From contig CBDAQW010000043.1 of NCBI GenBank assembly GCA_965199185.1, positions 1 through 64,000 of the forward strand: 64,000 bases of DNA, given 5' to 3'. Below are positions 1-7,671 of this stretch, piece after piece; position 1 is the stretch's first letter, and the number at the start of each line of letters is the position of its first letter. The notes below the pieces were generated by a model. The model was not told the origin of the DNA. It did not search any database and saw nothing but the letters and a program-made list of their open reading frames with translations. The DNA is from Endozoicomonas sp965199185 (GTDB taxonomy: Bacteria; Pseudomonadota; Gammaproteobacteria; Pseudomonadales; Endozoicomonadaceae). The position numbers were made by a program, and so were the translations under genes.

Positions 1-141
1 TTGATTCCGATGCTGAAAATACCCGAAGCCAAAATGCCAGAATTTTATATAAACCTGATGACTGAAAAGAATAAAACCAGCGAACACCTTGCAATTTTCA
101 GTTTTGCACTCGAAAAAATTTTTATGAACTCTCTATTTTAA
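1..141 (+). CDS. possible 3' end of an unknown gene, cut by window edge
   Basis: An open frame runs from the first base of the window to a TAA at 139-141 (46 codons). The peptide is mixed polar and hydrophobic, ending in the residues FMNSLF, and I do not recognise a family. The start lies outside the window. No terminator-like hairpin follows. It could be chance reading of AT-rich DNA. Confidence 0.25.
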   Translation: MIPMLKIPEAKMPEFYINLMTEKNKTSEHLAIFSFALEKIFMNSLF

Positions 142-440
142 CAAAGTCAGAAAACACAATGAATTCCAGGTTTTGACCTACGGAAAGTGACTAAGATGCT
201 TTAGCTGGCGCAAAAAGCTGCTGACTCTTTAACTGAAGTTTATCGCCAGCGGCCACTGAGCAAAGAGACATCAAGCAGGAGAAACTATTTTTATGCTCCG
301 ATTAAATTATCACTGTTTAATTCGAATTATCAGATTTACACGACAAAATCTGACTAATGAAACATACTCGAAGATTTGCACGTCAAAACTCACTGCAAAA
401 ACAATCTTTCAGATTGAATACATTAACGCGAAACTAAGCA
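142..440. other. AT-rich stretch without a recognisable gene
   Basis: No convincing reading frame or RNA gene was found. The stretch lies on the distal side of the first attC-like site, so it may be the start of another cassette or the chromosomal flank of the array. Confidence 0.4.
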
Positions 441-499
441 GCTAACGCCAAATTCAGCGGCGCGCCGCCAGGCGTGTCCGCTGGAATTTATTGTTATGC
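441..499 (-). repeat. attC-like recombination site of the brnTA cassette
   Basis: On the minus strand the site opens with GCATAAC (493-499), directly downstream of the brnA stop, and closes with GTTAGC (441-446). Between them are arms AAATTCCAGCGG and CCGCTGAATTT, which pair except for one unpaired base. That is the imperfect palindrome with an extrahelical base expected of an integron attC folded as bottom-strand hairpin. The length of about 60 bp fits short attC sites. No integrase gene is in the window. Confidence 0.75.
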
Positions 500-506
500 T
501 GCGTTT

Positions 507-737
507 TCATCGACGTGATTGATCTAGTTTTTCAGCCATCCAGGTTTTGACGATTGCTTGTCTGGCGACTCCTAGCCTTGCTGCTTCTTTATCAAGCGCA
601 TTGATCATCCAAATAGGGAAGTCAATATTTACTCGTTTCGTATCAAGATCTGGTCGATGTCCTTTATCCCACTGAACAACATCATCAATTAGGTCACTAC
701 CTTCATCAAATGCCTTATCGAAATCTTCAGTTTTCAT
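507..737 (-). CDS. brnA: BrnA-type antitoxin
   Basis: The 76-aa product resembles BrnA, the DNA-binding antitoxin that neutralises the BrnT ribonuclease and represses its own operon. The C-terminal half (about residues 35-72, NIDFPIWMINALDKEAARLG then QAIVKTWMAEKL) has the strand-helix-helix pattern of ribbon-helix-helix proteins of this family. An upstream in-frame extension to 842 is rejected because it lies wholly inside brnT; ATG at 735-737 gives the normal 11-bp overlap with the toxin gene. The stop is followed immediately by an attC-like site, so the pair travels as one cassette. Confidence 0.85.
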   Translation of the reverse strand: MKTEDFDKAFDEGSDLIDDVVQWDKGHRPDLDTKRVNIDFPIWMINALDKEAARLGVARQAIVKTWMAEKLDQSRR

Positions 738-984
738 AGCACATAATCTCCTTTGTTCTCGAACGGCGTACAGAGATAATTCTGATGTTATTGCCCCTAA
801 GCGTATAAACTGCTGTCCAATGTTTACCTTTATACATTGCAACCATCAGATACCTTTCTTCCCCGTCCAGCTTAGCTGGAAAGACTATTTTTGACTCATC
901 TTCCCAGAGGTACTGGGCTTCATCAAAGTCCAAGCCATGCTTGTCGAGGTTCGTCATACTCTTATTAGGATCGTATTCAAACAC
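727..984 (-). CDS. brnT: BrnT-type ribonuclease toxin
   Basis: The 85-aa product has the compact BrnT layout: FEYDPNKSMTNLDKHGLDFDEA near the N-terminus (split here as FEYDPNKS and NLDKHGLDF), a central EERYLMVAMYKGKHWTAVYT strand pair, and the C-terminal IRIISVRRSRTKE motif. BrnT toxins are type II ribonucleases that halt translation by cutting mRNA. The start is GTG at 982-984. The gene overlaps brnA by 11 bp. An inverted repeat at 996-1017, just upstream, is a likely autoregulatory operator, so the cassette seems to carry its own promoter, as many cassette toxin modules do. Confidence 0.88.
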   Translation of the reverse strand: MFEYDPNKSMTNLDKHGLDFDEAQYLWEDESKIVFPAKLDGEERYLMVAMYKGKHWTAVYTLRGNNIRIISVRRSRTKEIMCYEN

Positions 985-995
985 GTGTTATAAAC

Positions 996-1017
996 ACCTT
1001 ATCGACATCTATAAGGT
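996..1017 (-). promoter_or_regulatory. putative BrnA operator and brnT promoter
   Basis: The inverted repeat ACCTTAT (996-1002) / ATAAGGT (1011-1017) with an 8-bp spacer lies 12 bp upstream of brnT. On the minus strand a TATAAT box occurs at 1022-1027, so the palindrome would cover the transcription start. No good -35 is visible. The regulator assignment rests on BrnA being an autorepressor in characterised systems. Confidence 0.55.
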
Positions 1018-1051
1018 ATATATTATATGCCATTTTAGGATATGTATAGCA

Positions 1052-1138
1052 GCATAACGCCAAGTTAAGCGGCGCCGCCGCAGGCGGCGTCCGGTGGAGC
1101 TGCAAAGCAGCGGAACGAACTTGAACTTTTTGTTATGC
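1052..1138 (-). repeat. attC-like recombination site of the HIT cassette
   Basis: On the minus strand the site opens with GCATAAC (1132-1138), which contains the HIT gene's TAA stop, and closes with GTTATGC (1052-1058). Internal arms AAGTTCAAGTTCG and CGCTTAACTTGG pair with one extra base, and GC-rich inner stems (GGACGCCGCC / GGCGGCGCC) extend the hairpin. Length is about 87 bp. It matches the 441-499 site in both core heptamers and in orientation. Confidence 0.8.
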
Positions 1139-1591
1139 GTTTTCTCTAATTTTGGCAGCAAGAATGGCTAACTTTTTATCATTAGCTCTTTCATGGTCAT
1201 GTGATGAAATATAACCTTCATATTGGTCAAAGTATTTAGGGTTATTTGAGGAAATTGGTTTGAAAGTCGAGTCACTTCCTGTGCCATGCATAGGAAAGAG
1301 CTTGCTATGTAAATGATCAATACCATAGCCCTCAAAAAACATGCCTGTTCTTGCTACACCATCTAGAGATTTGTCCAGCAAATTCGCAACCTTTTTTGTT
1401 GCCAAAACAAGATTGGACAAAGTTTCATCTGTTTGATCGAAAGCATAGCTCGAGTGATGCTGTTTTGGAATTACCACAGAAAAACCTTCTGTGTTTGGAA
1501 AAATAGAAAGAAATGCCAAATGATTTTCATCTTCCCAAATCTTATGACAAGGTACTTTACCTTCAACAATGTCACAAAAAATACAGCTCAC
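1133..1591 (-). CDS. HIT-family protein with HxHxK catalytic motif
   Basis: The 152-aa product begins CIFCDIVEGKVPCHKIWED, the usual opening of HIT nucleotide hydrolases or transferases, and includes FSVVIPKQHHSSY. The active-site block reads DHLHSKLFP at about residues 91-99, where the third histidine of the HxHxH triad is lysine. A HxHxK subgroup of HIT proteins exists, so this is not necessarily a dead enzyme. The start is GTG at 1589-1591, preceded by AAAGGAG. The stop lies inside the attC core. It is a gene-cassette passenger; its substrate is unknown. Confidence 0.85.
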   Translation of the reverse strand: MSCIFCDIVEGKVPCHKIWEDENHLAFLSIFPNTEGFSVVIPKQHHSSYAFDQTDETLSNLVLATKKVANLLDKSLDGVARTGMFFEGYGIDHLHSKLFPMHGTGSDSTFKPISSNNPKYFDQYEGYISSHDHERANDKKLAILAAKIRENA

Positions 1592-1621
1592 AGATTACTC
1601 CTTTGTAATTTTGGGATGAAC

Positions 1622-1650
1622 GCATAACGCCAAAATCAGGATGCGTTTTT
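1622..1650 (-). repeat. half attC-like or cassette junction upstream of the HIT gene
   Basis: GCATAACGCCAAAATC (plus strand, from 1622) repeats the distal core found in both attC sites (GCATAACGCCAAGTT at 1052). The partner arm cannot be traced convincingly beyond about 1650. It may be a truncated attC or an attI-like junction and would mark the upstream boundary of the HIT cassette. Confidence 0.5.
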
Positions 1651-1763
1651 TGTTTTCTTGAACAAGTAGTAATCGTAGGTTGTAAAGATTAACCAACTTA
1701 ACATTTTTATTGGACCACTATAAACAGCCAGTATGCAAACAAAGCTAATTTAAAACAAACGCC

Positions 1764-3046
1764 CAGGGCTTACGCATGAAGATAATCATTCTCATTTAGG
1801 TTTCAACAATGAATGACTTCAGTAGCTGAGCAAGATATTTGCTGCTCCATCCAGCTTTTTTACGCTTAGTCTTGATGCTTTTCTTGCTGGTGATGTCAGC
1901 CTTCAGAATATTCAGGGCAATGCGCCGTAATGTAGATAGATTTTCAGCAGCATGTTCTTCTTTGGTCTGGCACGCGTCTTCATTAAAGGCAATATCCAAC
2001 ATCCAATGCAGGTTATTTTCAACTTCCCAATGCTGGCGCGTTGCGTTAAGCATCTCTCTGGCTGTAAAAGCTTTACTGGAAATGTAGAAGCGCAGGGCTG
2101 TCGTAGCTTTACCATCAATGGTTCGGTCTGACTGAACAACACCGAACTGTTTGATACCTGCCCACTCTTCTGATGTTGAGAGAGCTGTCAGTTCATCAAA
2201 AACCCAGCAACAGCGGTACTCCTGTCGACCATGCCCTTCATTTTCATGTTCAAAAAAGGTAGCAGAGATAGCTTCCTTTGGATGGCTGCGCCAATGCTCT
2301 TCAGCTGCCACCTGAATATCATGATGTAGTGTTTTCTGATTGCCTTTGACTGCAAGAAGGTAATCCGCTTCCTGGCTCACGCAAGTTTCAGCAATGCTCT
2401 TTTGGCAGCTGATTGCATCAGCTGTGATCACAGAGCCTTTCAGGTCAATGGCTTCAAGAAGCTCAGGTATGGCTGTTATCTCATTAGACTTCTTATCAAC
2501 TTTCTTCTGCCCGAGAACAAGGCTCAGTTTAGTACTCCAGGCACTGACAATGTGAACCGCTTTTTTGCCCTTGCCTTTCCCTCTGGAGCCTTTAATAGCT
2601 TTGCCGTCGATAGGAATAATTTCAGCATCACTGTCAGGTATATCAAGGGCTTCAGGGTAAGCAGACTGCACCCAGCGAGTGAAGCATTCCTGAAATTTAT
2701 CAGGGTCTAGCAGACAAAAAACACGATAGAAGGTGTCGTGTGATGGAATACCAAAAGGGAGTTCAAGAAATGAACGAAACCAGTCTTCTTTTTCTTCACC
2801 GAATTCCTGCATCTCTTCCCATGTATCGGCTCCACTGATAATGGCACAGATGGCAATCACAAGAATATCGGTAAAATTGTGGTCACAAGAGGAGGCACGC
2901 TTGCGTGGATCAGATAATTCGCTGAGAAACATGATTAACGGGGCTGGAACAACAGTCATCGGGCGTAAAATATGGCCATTCTACAGTCTTTTGGTACGGA
3001 TACGAGCACTCTAAATGAGAATGATTATTCTCATGCGTAAGCCCTG
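1764..3046 (-). mobile_element. intact ISAs1-family insertion sequence (copy 1)
   Basis: The terminal inverted repeats are CAGGGCTTACGCATGA (1764-1779) and its complement ending GCCCTG at 3046. The element is 1283 bp with one full-length transposase gene and a perfect 10-bp direct repeat AACAAACGCC at 1754-1763 and 3047-3056. This is the 8-10 bp duplication typical of the family and indicates a fairly recent, unrearranged insertion. Confidence 0.95.
1796..2959 (-). CDS. ISAs1-family DDE transposase (copy 1)
   Basis: The 387-aa protein catalyses cut-and-paste movement of its element. It has the N-terminal PRKRASSCDHNFTDILVIAI block of the family (DUF4338/H-repeat-associated region), the first catalytic Asp in IPIDGKAIKGS, the second in ITADAISCQKSIAE followed by DYLLAVKGNQ, and the Glu region in WEVENNLHWMLDIAFNEDACQ. 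Length is normal and the frame is intact, so it is probably functional. Confidence 0.93.
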   Translation of the reverse strand: MTVVPAPLIMFLSELSDPRKRASSCDHNFTDILVIAICAIISGADTWEEMQEFGEEKEDWFRSFLELPFGIPSHDTFYRVFCLLDPDKFQECFTRWVQSAYPEALDIPDSDAEIIPIDGKAIKGSRGKGKGKKAVHIVSAWSTKLSLVLGQKKVDKKSNEITAIPELLEAIDLKGSVITADAISCQKSIAETCVSQEADYLLAVKGNQKTLHHDIQVAAEEHWRSHPKEAISATFFEHENEGHGRQEYRCCWVFDELTALSTSEEWAGIKQFGVVQSDRTIDGKATTALRFYISSKAFTAREMLNATRQHWEVENNLHWMLDIAFNEDACQTKEEHAAENLSTLRRIALNILKADITSKKSIKTKRKKAGWSSKYLAQLLKSFIVET

Positions 3047-3160
3047 AACAAACGCCAATTAAAATAATTGCCAAGTTGATAAAGAGAGGAATAAGCATTA
3101 TTAGACCAAGAATAACCGCAAGACCAGAACCTTTTTTAGCTCGAAAACGATAACTTAAAC

Positions 3161-3186
3161 GTAAGCGGTCGGGCAACCCCATCTAC
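3161..3186 (+). mobile_element. IS66-family terminal repeat remnant
   Basis: GTAAGCGGTCGGGCAACCCC followed by ATCTAC matches the end of the IS66 copy at 56033-56061 (complement GTAAGCGATCGGGCAACCCC then ATCTACC) apart from one base. It is cut at 3186/3187 by the next ISAs1. Nothing else of that IS66 element remains here. Confidence 0.75.
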
Positions 3187-4424
3187 CAGGGCGATCTCAT
3201 TTAGCACTAACTTTCAAATAATTCCTTGAAGCAGCAGTGTTCTGTATTCGTCATCCGCTGCCGCCATGATGCGCTTGTTCTTGATGCCAAGCTTTAAGGT
3301 AGTCTCCTGCTTCAGCAAGTTTAGAGCTATTTGTCTGAATATCGCCATATTCTCTGGGCCAAAGCCTTTTCTAATACGACACTCGTCTTCTCTAAAGCCA
3401 ATGTCGAGTACCCAGTGCAGATTGTTCTCCACCGACCAATGAGATCGCACTGAATTCATGAAGTGCTTGGCACCTGTGGTTAGGCTAGAAATAAAATATC
3501 GACGCTCAATACTCACCTGATCACCTTCATGACGCTCACCTTCAACAACCCCTATCATAGCGAGATCTTTCCAGTCTTCACGCTGGACAAGCCAATGAAT
3601 ATCAGTACTTGTCCAACAGCGACGTATTTCTATTCGTCCATGACCTTTTTCTATCGTTTCATGAAAACTTGCGCTTTCAGATAGCTTTTCCTTTGTCGCC
3701 AGATCATCAAGATAAAGCTTGATATCATCGTGTAGGTGCGGCTGGTTTCCTTTTACAGCCAGCAGGTAGTGCGCATTTTTATCTCTGATTTTTTCAGCGA
3801 TCGCTCTTTGGCAGCCCATAGCGTCAGTGCTGACAATGCACCCGCTGATCTCTAGCATATCGAGAAGTGCTGGAATAGCGGTTATCTCATTAGACTTGGC
3901 TGCTGTCTTAAGTTGCCCAAGTACCATACCTGTCTGGCTGGCCCATGCGTTGACCATATGGATAGCGGCCTTGTTATCACCTTTATCGTATGAGCGACGC
4001 AGTGTTTTTCCATCAATAGCGATGACTTCACCATGAGTACGCTCAGCAATTTGTTTAACCCAGGTTATAAAACATTGGCGAAACTCATCTGGATCAAGTC
4101 GTTCAAAAACTCGAATAAATGTGTGATGAGATGGGACGCCATGAGGAAGAGGGATATGAAGCTTTAGCCAGGATTTCTTTTTCTTGGCAAGTTCTGAGAC
4201 CATCTTCCAGTCTTCAGCGCCACAAGTGATCATGCAAACAGCTATGAAAACAAGGTTTGGCAGAGGATAACGATGATTATCAGCACGAATTTCAGTCAGT
4301 TCGGAAAATGCATCCAAGAGGGTCATATATGGCATCCTTAGTCTTAGGGTGGAGAATGCCATACCTTTTGAGTTGTTTTAATGTCACAGGGCAAAGTATG
4401 TTAGTGCCAAATGAGATTGCCCTG
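3187..4424 (-). mobile_element. ISAs1-family insertion sequence (copy 2), hybrid flanks
   Basis: The ends CAGGGCGATCTCATTTAG (3187) and its imperfect complement finishing GAGATTGCCCTG (4424) delimit a 1238-bp element. It differs in sequence from copies 1 and 3/4. There is no target duplication: the left flank is an IS66 terminus and the right flank is an IS3 orfA. The present junctions therefore arose by deletion or recombination rather than by simple insertion. Confidence 0.88.
3214..4362 (-). CDS. ISAs1-family DDE transposase (copy 2)
   Basis: The 382-aa transposase is divergent from copy 1 but has the same signatures: IAIDGKTLRRSYDKG (first Asp), IVSTDAMGCQRAIAEKI then HYLLAVKGNQPHLHDDI (second Asp), and WSVENNLHWVLDIGFREDECRIRKG (Glu). 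The frame is complete. The native start may be one of the internal ATGs nearer MTLLDAFSELTEIR, which aligns better with related proteins. Confidence 0.9.
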   Translation of the reverse strand: MAFSTLRLRMPYMTLLDAFSELTEIRADNHRYPLPNLVFIAVCMITCGAEDWKMVSELAKKKKSWLKLHIPLPHGVPSHHTFIRVFERLDPDEFRQCFITWVKQIAERTHGEVIAIDGKTLRRSYDKGDNKAAIHMVNAWASQTGMVLGQLKTAAKSNEITAIPALLDMLEISGCIVSTDAMGCQRAIAEKIRDKNAHYLLAVKGNQPHLHDDIKLYLDDLATKEKLSESASFHETIEKGHGRIEIRRCWTSTDIHWLVQREDWKDLAMIGVVEGERHEGDQVSIERRYFISSLTTGAKHFMNSVRSHWSVENNLHWVLDIGFREDECRIRKGFGPENMAIFRQIALNLLKQETTLKLGIKNKRIMAAADDEYRTLLLQGII

Positions 4425-4866
4425 ATACCTGGATCAGTAAGCTCCACAGGCCGAAAGAAGCAGGTAAAGCCTCCGGAAAGCAGGCGCACAATGATGAACA
4501 TGTATACGATGAACTCAAGCCTCTCCGTAAAGAGAATGCCAAACTGAAGGAAGAGCGCGCCATATTAAAAAAGGCGGCCGCCTTCTTTGCCAAAGAGTGT
4601 CACTGAGGTTCCAGTTTATTAGTGACAACAGGGAGCAGTTCAGTCTGTCTGCCATGTGTCGGGTGATGTCCGTATCCCGCAGTGGCTTTTATGAATGGCT
4701 CTCCCGCCCTGAATCCAATCGTTCTCAGGAAGATCAGGCATTGAAGGCAGACATTAGAGTCATTCATGAGAAAAACCGCCAGTTGTACGGTGAGCGTCGT
4801 ATTAAAGACGACCTGGCTGATATGGGTAAGACAGTGAGTCGCAAACGTATAGGTCGATTGATGAAG
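4425..4866 (+). mobile_element. IS3-family fragment (orfA 3' end and orfB 5' end)
   Basis: The frame 4427-4606 encodes the OrfA tail (NDEHVYDELKPLRKENAKLK, then ERAILKKAAAFFAKE), including the leucine-zipper helix. The -1 frame from 4597 encodes the OrfB start (FQFISDNREQFSLSAMCRVM, then SRSGFYEWLSRP and LYGERRIKDDL). An in-frame A AAA AAG heptamer at 4567-4573 is the standard -1 slippery site that makes the OrfAB fusion in IS3 elements. The left side is lost to ISAs1 copy 2 and the right side is cut at 4866 by ISAs1 copy 3. Confidence 0.88.
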
Positions 4867-6127
4867 CACGGAAAAATCATGAAACCCCACAGCCAGCAAG
4901 AACCTCTGACAGATATTGAGTGCTCATGGCCGCCTTTTTTTGCTTTCGCTTCAGCCCTGCTTTGAAAGACTTTGTATTGTTCAACATATTAACTGCAACG
5001 TGTCGAAACCCTGCTAACATCTCTGCAGCATTGCCTCTTCTTATTCGGCAATCATCTTCGTTCATAGCAACATCTAACTTCCAATGAAGCTTTCCTTCTA
5101 TTGCCCAATGACTTCTTGCTGCAGTGGCTAATTCTTCTGCTGTCAATTCAGCAGATGAAATATAATAACGAATGCTGATATCTTCAGAATCAAACACCTC
5201 TCCATCCATTCTTGCTGACATTACGATTCCAAGTGTTTTCATCCCTTTCCAATCAAAGGACAAATTTACAAATTCATCAAAAATATCACTAACAATGTGT
5301 TGTCTTATTTCAAGCCGACCATGGCTTTTTTCTGTCGTCTTGAATGAATCACCTTTCCAAGCATTAATCTTTTCTGAAGAAAAATGGTTTTCAAATGCTT
5401 CGAGAAGTTTGCCCTGATTACCTTTGACCGCCAATAAATAATCGGCTCCCTTATCGACAATCTTGCTGGCAATGTCCCTCTGGCAGCCCATGGCATCAAT
5501 GGTTACAAGGCATCCACGAATCTCAAGGAGCTCTAAAAGCTCTGGAATAGCGGTTATTTCATTACTCTTGGCATTGACTTTAATTTGCCCGAGAACTAAT
5601 TCATTGGCAGCCACAAATGCACTTACCATATGAATGGCTCCTTTATCTTTTCCTTTATCGTAGGAACCTCTTACGGTCTTTCCATCAATTGCAATGATTT
5701 CGCCATTACTTACTTTATGACAGGCTTTCATCCATTCAATAAAGCAACGTTGAAATTGTTTTGGATTCACAACAGCAGCAACTCGGGCAATAGTATGATG
5801 AGATGGAACTCCATTTTCAAAGTCACCATACTTTTTTAACCAGTCGAGTCTTTCAGTTCCAAAATCCTCGATTTCCTCCCAACCTTCACAGCCGGCAATA
5901 ACAGCACAGATTATCAAAATCAAAACATCTGTGAGTTTATGCTCTACTTTCCATGCTTGGCGTGGATCATAAATAACAGAAAGGCTATTCATTAAATCTA
6001 ATGCATTCATTGGTTGGGCATCCAAAGTTTTTTATATATGACAATGGACGCATAAATCGGGCTATACGCACTTACACTTATAGGTCTTGAGGCCAAATGC
6101 TTCGGGGTGTTTCATGATTTTTCCCTG
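4867..6127 (-). mobile_element. ISAs1-family insertion sequence (copy 3)
   Basis: The 1261-bp element has ends CACGGAAAAATCATGAAAC (4867) and the complement of CAGGGAAAAATCATGAAAC (finishing 6127). It reads the same as the element at 8807-10067, base for base as far as I compared, in direct orientation. It interrupts an IS3 orfB. No matching target duplication is visible between 4857-4866 and 6128-6137. Confidence 0.93.
4877..6025 (-). CDS. ISAs1-family DDE transposase (copy 3)
   Basis: The 382-aa product is identical to that at 8817-9965. Family motifs are IAIDGKTVRGSYDKGKDKG, VTIDAMGCQRDIASKI with DYLLAVKGNQGKL, and WAIEGKLHWKLDVAMNEDDCRIRRG. The frame is intact. Confidence 0.93.
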   Translation of the reverse strand: MDAQPMNALDLMNSLSVIYDPRQAWKVEHKLTDVLILIICAVIAGCEGWEEIEDFGTERLDWLKKYGDFENGVPSHHTIARVAAVVNPKQFQRCFIEWMKACHKVSNGEIIAIDGKTVRGSYDKGKDKGAIHMVSAFVAANELVLGQIKVNAKSNEITAIPELLELLEIRGCLVTIDAMGCQRDIASKIVDKGADYLLAVKGNQGKLLEAFENHFSSEKINAWKGDSFKTTEKSHGRLEIRQHIVSDIFDEFVNLSFDWKGMKTLGIVMSARMDGEVFDSEDISIRYYISSAELTAEELATAARSHWAIEGKLHWKLDVAMNEDDCRIRRGNAAEMLAGFRHVAVNMLNNTKSFKAGLKRKQKKAAMSTQYLSEVLAGCGVS

Positions 6128-6235
6128 TTTTGATGATGATTAAAATATTGGTATTGCTTTTCTCATATCCAGTTTTTTTGGAATAATCCTGACTAGAGCA
6201 AATAATTAACTCATGCAATAAAAAACACTATGACT

Positions 6236-7486
6236 CTACCAAACACCCTTGGTATCTACTATGTAATTTGTAGTTGGTTTAAATCTTTTAAACTCCTGAT
6301 GATCAACCAACATGACATAAACATCAGCTTTATTAAATGCACTCGCTAAATCAACTAATGTAAAATCTTCACTTAGCTGTTCAATATTTGGCTCAACAGC
6401 AACCACCTTACAGCTCAAAGTATTCATCAAATCACGAGTAATTTGTAGTGCCGGACTCTCCCGCAAGTCATCAATATCAGGTTTAAATGCAAGACCAAAA
6501 CAAGCGACTGTAACATCTTCCCTTTTCTTTTCAGGATTATCAGACAGAAACCGTGCAATTTGCTCCTTAACCTTACTGATGACCCACTCCGGTTTACTAT
6601 CATTGGTTTCACGAGCCTGTCGAATCAGTTTCGCCTGCTCCGGGGTTTTACTGACAATAAACCAGGGGTCAACAGCTATACAGTGTCCTCCTACGCCGGG
6701 GCCAGGTTGAAGAATATTTACACGCGGGTGAAGGTTAGCCAGAGAAATCAGCTCCCACACATTAATGCTCAGCTCATCACAAATCACTGAAAGCTCATTG
6801 GCAAAAGCAATATTGACATCACGGAAGGAGTTTTCAGTCAGCTTGGCCATCTCTGCTGTTCGGGCATTGGTGATAATACACTCGCCCATTACAAATGTAC
6901 GATAAAGCTCTACTGCTTTTTCAGAGCTTTCACGGTTAATGCCGCCAATTACTCTGTTGTTTTCTACCAGTTCTTTAACTACCTGACCCGGTAATACTCT
7001 TTCAGGACAGTGGGCAATAAAAAGATCACCATGCTCTTCTCCATTAACAGGCACTTTCAGGTCTGGTCTTGCTTCTGCAATCCACTGTGCCATTTGCTCT
7101 GTAGCGCCTACGGGAGATGTTGATTCCAGAACAATGAGGTCACCTTTTTTTAATACAGGAGCGATGTTTTTAGTCGCTGACTCAATGTAAGAGAGATCAG
7201 GTTCATGACCACCTTTGAATGGTGTAGGGACTGCTACAAAAAAAGCGTCAGCGGGTTCAGGAGTGTTCGTAGCCTTCAAATAACCAGCAGTTACGGCCGC
7301 GCTGACCAACATATCAAGGTCAGGTTCGACAATATGAATTTTACCTTCGTTGATTGTATCTACTGCGTGCTGATTAACATCAACCCCTATTACATTAACT
7401 TTGCGAGAAGCAAACATAGCTGCGGTGGGCAAGCCTATATAGCCAAGGCCAATCACTGAGACTGTTTTGAAGCTGGATTGTGTCAT
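6236..7486 (-). CDS. wecC: UDP-N-acetyl-D-mannosamine dehydrogenase
   Basis: The 416-aa enzyme oxidises UDP-ManNAc to UDP-ManNAcA with two NAD+, supplying an acidic sugar for enterobacterial-common-antigen-like, capsular or O-antigen polymers. The N-terminal Rossmann motif is VSVIGLGYIGLPTAAMFA, the substrate region ESTSPVGATEQMA, and the catalytic cysteine lies in GPGVGGHCIAVDPWF at about residue 255. The C-terminal UDP-binding domain ends with TTNYIVDTKGVW. It lies 185 bp downstream of wecB on the same strand, and the two enzymes are consecutive steps. The pair sits between two identical ISAs1 copies with no other polysaccharide genes in view. Confidence 0.93.
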   Translation of the reverse strand: MTQSSFKTVSVIGLGYIGLPTAAMFASRKVNVIGVDVNQHAVDTINEGKIHIVEPDLDMLVSAAVTAGYLKATNTPEPADAFFVAVPTPFKGGHEPDLSYIESATKNIAPVLKKGDLIVLESTSPVGATEQMAQWIAEARPDLKVPVNGEEHGDLFIAHCPERVLPGQVVKELVENNRVIGGINRESSEKAVELYRTFVMGECIITNARTAEMAKLTENSFRDVNIAFANELSVICDELSINVWELISLANLHPRVNILQPGPGVGGHCIAVDPWFIVSKTPEQAKLIRQARETNDSKPEWVISKVKEQIARFLSDNPEKKREDVTVACFGLAFKPDIDDLRESPALQITRDLMNTLSCKVVAVEPNIEQLSEDFTLVDLASAFNKADVYVMLVDHQEFKRFKPTTNYIVDTKGVW

Positions 7487-7671
7487 GTTTTAAGTCTTTA
7501 CGGTATATAAGGTTTTACCAGTGGGCCACTGTAAAGGATGGGATTTTTTGTTGAGTATTTTGTGTTTTTAAATTTAAACTTTCATCACAGAGTGCATTGA
7601 GAAGAGCTTTTTTTATTTTAAAATCTCCGAATTCTCTGTAGCTCATAAAATTTAATGCATAAGCTCCGTTT

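Larger units (their letters stand above)
1707..3182 (-). pseudogene. small membrane-protein gene split by an ISAs1 and capped by an IS66 end
   Basis: Removing the ISAs1 at 1764-3046 and one copy of its 10-bp target duplication joins 3182-3057 in frame with 1763-1707. The result is a 60-codon frame ending in TAA (1707-1709), with two hydrophobic stretches (LAVILGLIMLIPLFINLAII and FKLALFAYWLFIVV) consistent with a two-span membrane protein. Its first ten codons (MGLPDRLRLS) are encoded by an IS66 terminal repeat at 3161-3186, so the native N-terminus was lost in an earlier insertion. Family unknown. Confidence 0.55.
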
